The notes beneath the pieces were generated by a model. It was not told where the DNA came from. It was given only the letters and a program-made list of their open reading frames with translations, and made no database searches. A stretch of 64,000 nt of DNA from Haloarcula japonica DSM 6131 (GTDB lineage: Archaea; Halobacteriota; Halobacteria; Halobacteriales; Haloarculaceae), in assembly GCF_000336635.1 (NCBI RefSeq), contig NZ_AOLY01000005.1, forward strand, positions 1 through 64,000, written 5' to 3'. This document shows, one piece after another, positions 63,376 to 64,000 of this stretch (positions are counted from its first letter, which is position 1; each line of letters opens with the position of its first letter). Both the position numbers and the translations under genes were made by a program.

Positions 63376-63504
63376 ATGGTACTTGTCAGCAATTGCGTCG
63401 ACTGCCTCAAACCCGTCGACCCGGACCGACACCGCTCGGCGAACACAGCTAGTGAAAACCGCGGCGAGGAATCCGAGACACGCCCGCGGGAAGTGACAGA
63501 CTGA
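63376..63504 (+). CDS. 42-residue Cys-pair micro-ORF
   Basis: MVLVSNCVDCLKPVDPDRHR...TRPREVTD, 42 residues with one CxxC (Cys7/Cys10). It might be a small zinc or metal-binding protein but lacks a second Cys pair. The 387-bp region between the cinA-like and TrkA-type genes otherwise shows A+T-rich promoter sequence (GGTATATTATGACATTAGATC) for the leftward gene and nothing further. Confidence 0.35.
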   Translation: MVLVSNCVDCLKPVDPDRHRSANTASENRGEESETRPREVTD

Positions 63505-63591
63505 CCGCACAGCCGACAGCGGAGTGATTCGTCGCCACGCACCGACACCGCCCAGTGTGGCGGGACCGGACAGCCGTAGACAGCTACAGCA

Positions 63592-64000
63592 ATGGGACTC
63601 GCTAACAGTACAGACACGGACCGGTCGCTGCTCCGGCGGCTCGCCCGACCGGTGCTCGCGTTCGTCGGGCTGGTCGTCGCCGGTGTGGTCGGGTTTGTCA
63701 CGCTCGGCGGCGTCGGCGTCGTCAACGCACTGTTCTGGCTGCTCGATCCCACGAGCATCGAACTCCACTTTCAGAGTCACGACGGACCGGCAACGCTGGT
63801 CAAGAGCTACGCTATCGTAGTGCTTACTGGTCTCGTCATCGCCGGTCTGTGGACCGGCGAGACAGCGCTATCGGCGGCCTTCGGCGGCCGGATTCAGGAA
63901 GAACTCACACGCATGCAAATCGCACAACGAATCGAGGACCTGGAGGACCACGTCGTCGTCTGTGGCTACGGAACGTTCGGACAGACCGTCGCCGACCAGA
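63592..64000 (+). CDS. ion channel/TrkA-N domain protein, 3'-truncated
   Basis: The visible 136 residues show two membrane segments (LARPVLAFVGLVVAGVVGFVTLG; SYAIVVLTGLVIAGLWTG) and the start of a Rossmann fold at DHVVVCGYGTFGQTVADQ, the TrkA-N (RCK) domain that binds NAD(H). The gene likely encodes a K+ channel or a related regulated membrane protein; selectivity-filter sequence is not visible. The gene runs beyond the window. Confidence 0.75.
   Translation, partial: MGLANSTDTDRSLLRRLARPVLAFVGLVVAGVVGFVTLGGVGVVNALFWLLDPTSIELHFQSHDGPATLVKSYAIVVLTGLVIAGLWTGETALSAAFGGRIQEELTRMQIAQRIEDLEDHVVVCGYGTFGQTVADQ

Overview
This window is chromosomal DNA of a halophilic archaeon (class Halobacteria). 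The signs are high GC, proteins very rich in Asp/Glu, TATA-type promoters about 25-30 nt upstream of leaderless starts, an archaeal IMP cyclohydrolase (PurO), LysW-carrier arginine genes, Tat lipoproteins and the halophilic 2Fe-2S ferredoxin type. Haloarcula or a close relative is my best guess; this is judged from gene content only.

Layout. 1-9,180: an almost complete arginine pathway, argG-argH then argW(lysW)-argX-argC-argB-argD-argE-argF, followed by a duplicated 3' end of argF and a cluster of hairpins. 9,180-18,300: a phosphoribosyltransferase-HAD fusion, a TrmB-like regulator, threonine synthase, a DUF4166/YndJ pair, aspartate kinase, a J-domain/ferredoxin fusion, a phosphoesterase and purO. 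18,400-18,800: tRNA-Gln(CTG) with degenerate tandem copies of its own 3' end. 18,800-26,000: stress protein, PiT phosphate permease and a four-gene BMP-type nucleoside ABC importer. 26,000-38,900: bacterial-type leuS, ileS, prs and small housekeeping or unknown genes (DUF123, rhomboid, DEDD exonuclease, HIT protein, uracil-DNA glycosylase, ParA-like protein), including Cys-pair micro-proteins that are easily missed. 39,100-42,500: receiver-PAS protein, beta-propeller protein and hemL. 42,600-54,900: a nitrogen island with assimilatory nitrate reductase, two nitrate/nitrite-type MFS transporters, ferredoxin-nitrite reductase, an orphan Tat-lipoprotein binding protein, CheC and the amtB-glnK-lrp operon. 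55,300-58,300: a soluble chemoreceptor-type transducer with a degenerate KaiC-like C-terminus, translationally coupled to a PAS histidine kinase. 58,400-61,350: a DUF58/DUF4129 cluster. 61,400-64,000: hemB, a CinA-like protein, and the start of a membrane/TrkA-N protein.

How it works together. Glutamate is loaded on the small acidic carrier ArgW by ArgX, phosphorylated (ArgB), reduced (ArgC), transaminated (ArgD) and released as ornithine (ArgE), which then passes through ArgF, ArgG and ArgH. Nitrate is imported, reduced by NasA and NirA to ammonium, while AmtB/GlnK handle ammonium uptake and its control. An identical 18-base element lies upstream of both nasA and the second MFS gene and is the best candidate for a shared nitrate or ammonium regulatory site. 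No insertion sequence, prophage or CRISPR array is visible. The most unusual items are the transducer with a KaiC-like domain lacking its P-loop, the DnaJ-ferredoxin fusion, the tRNA-Gln-derived repeats, the argF tail duplication and the shared nas promoter element.
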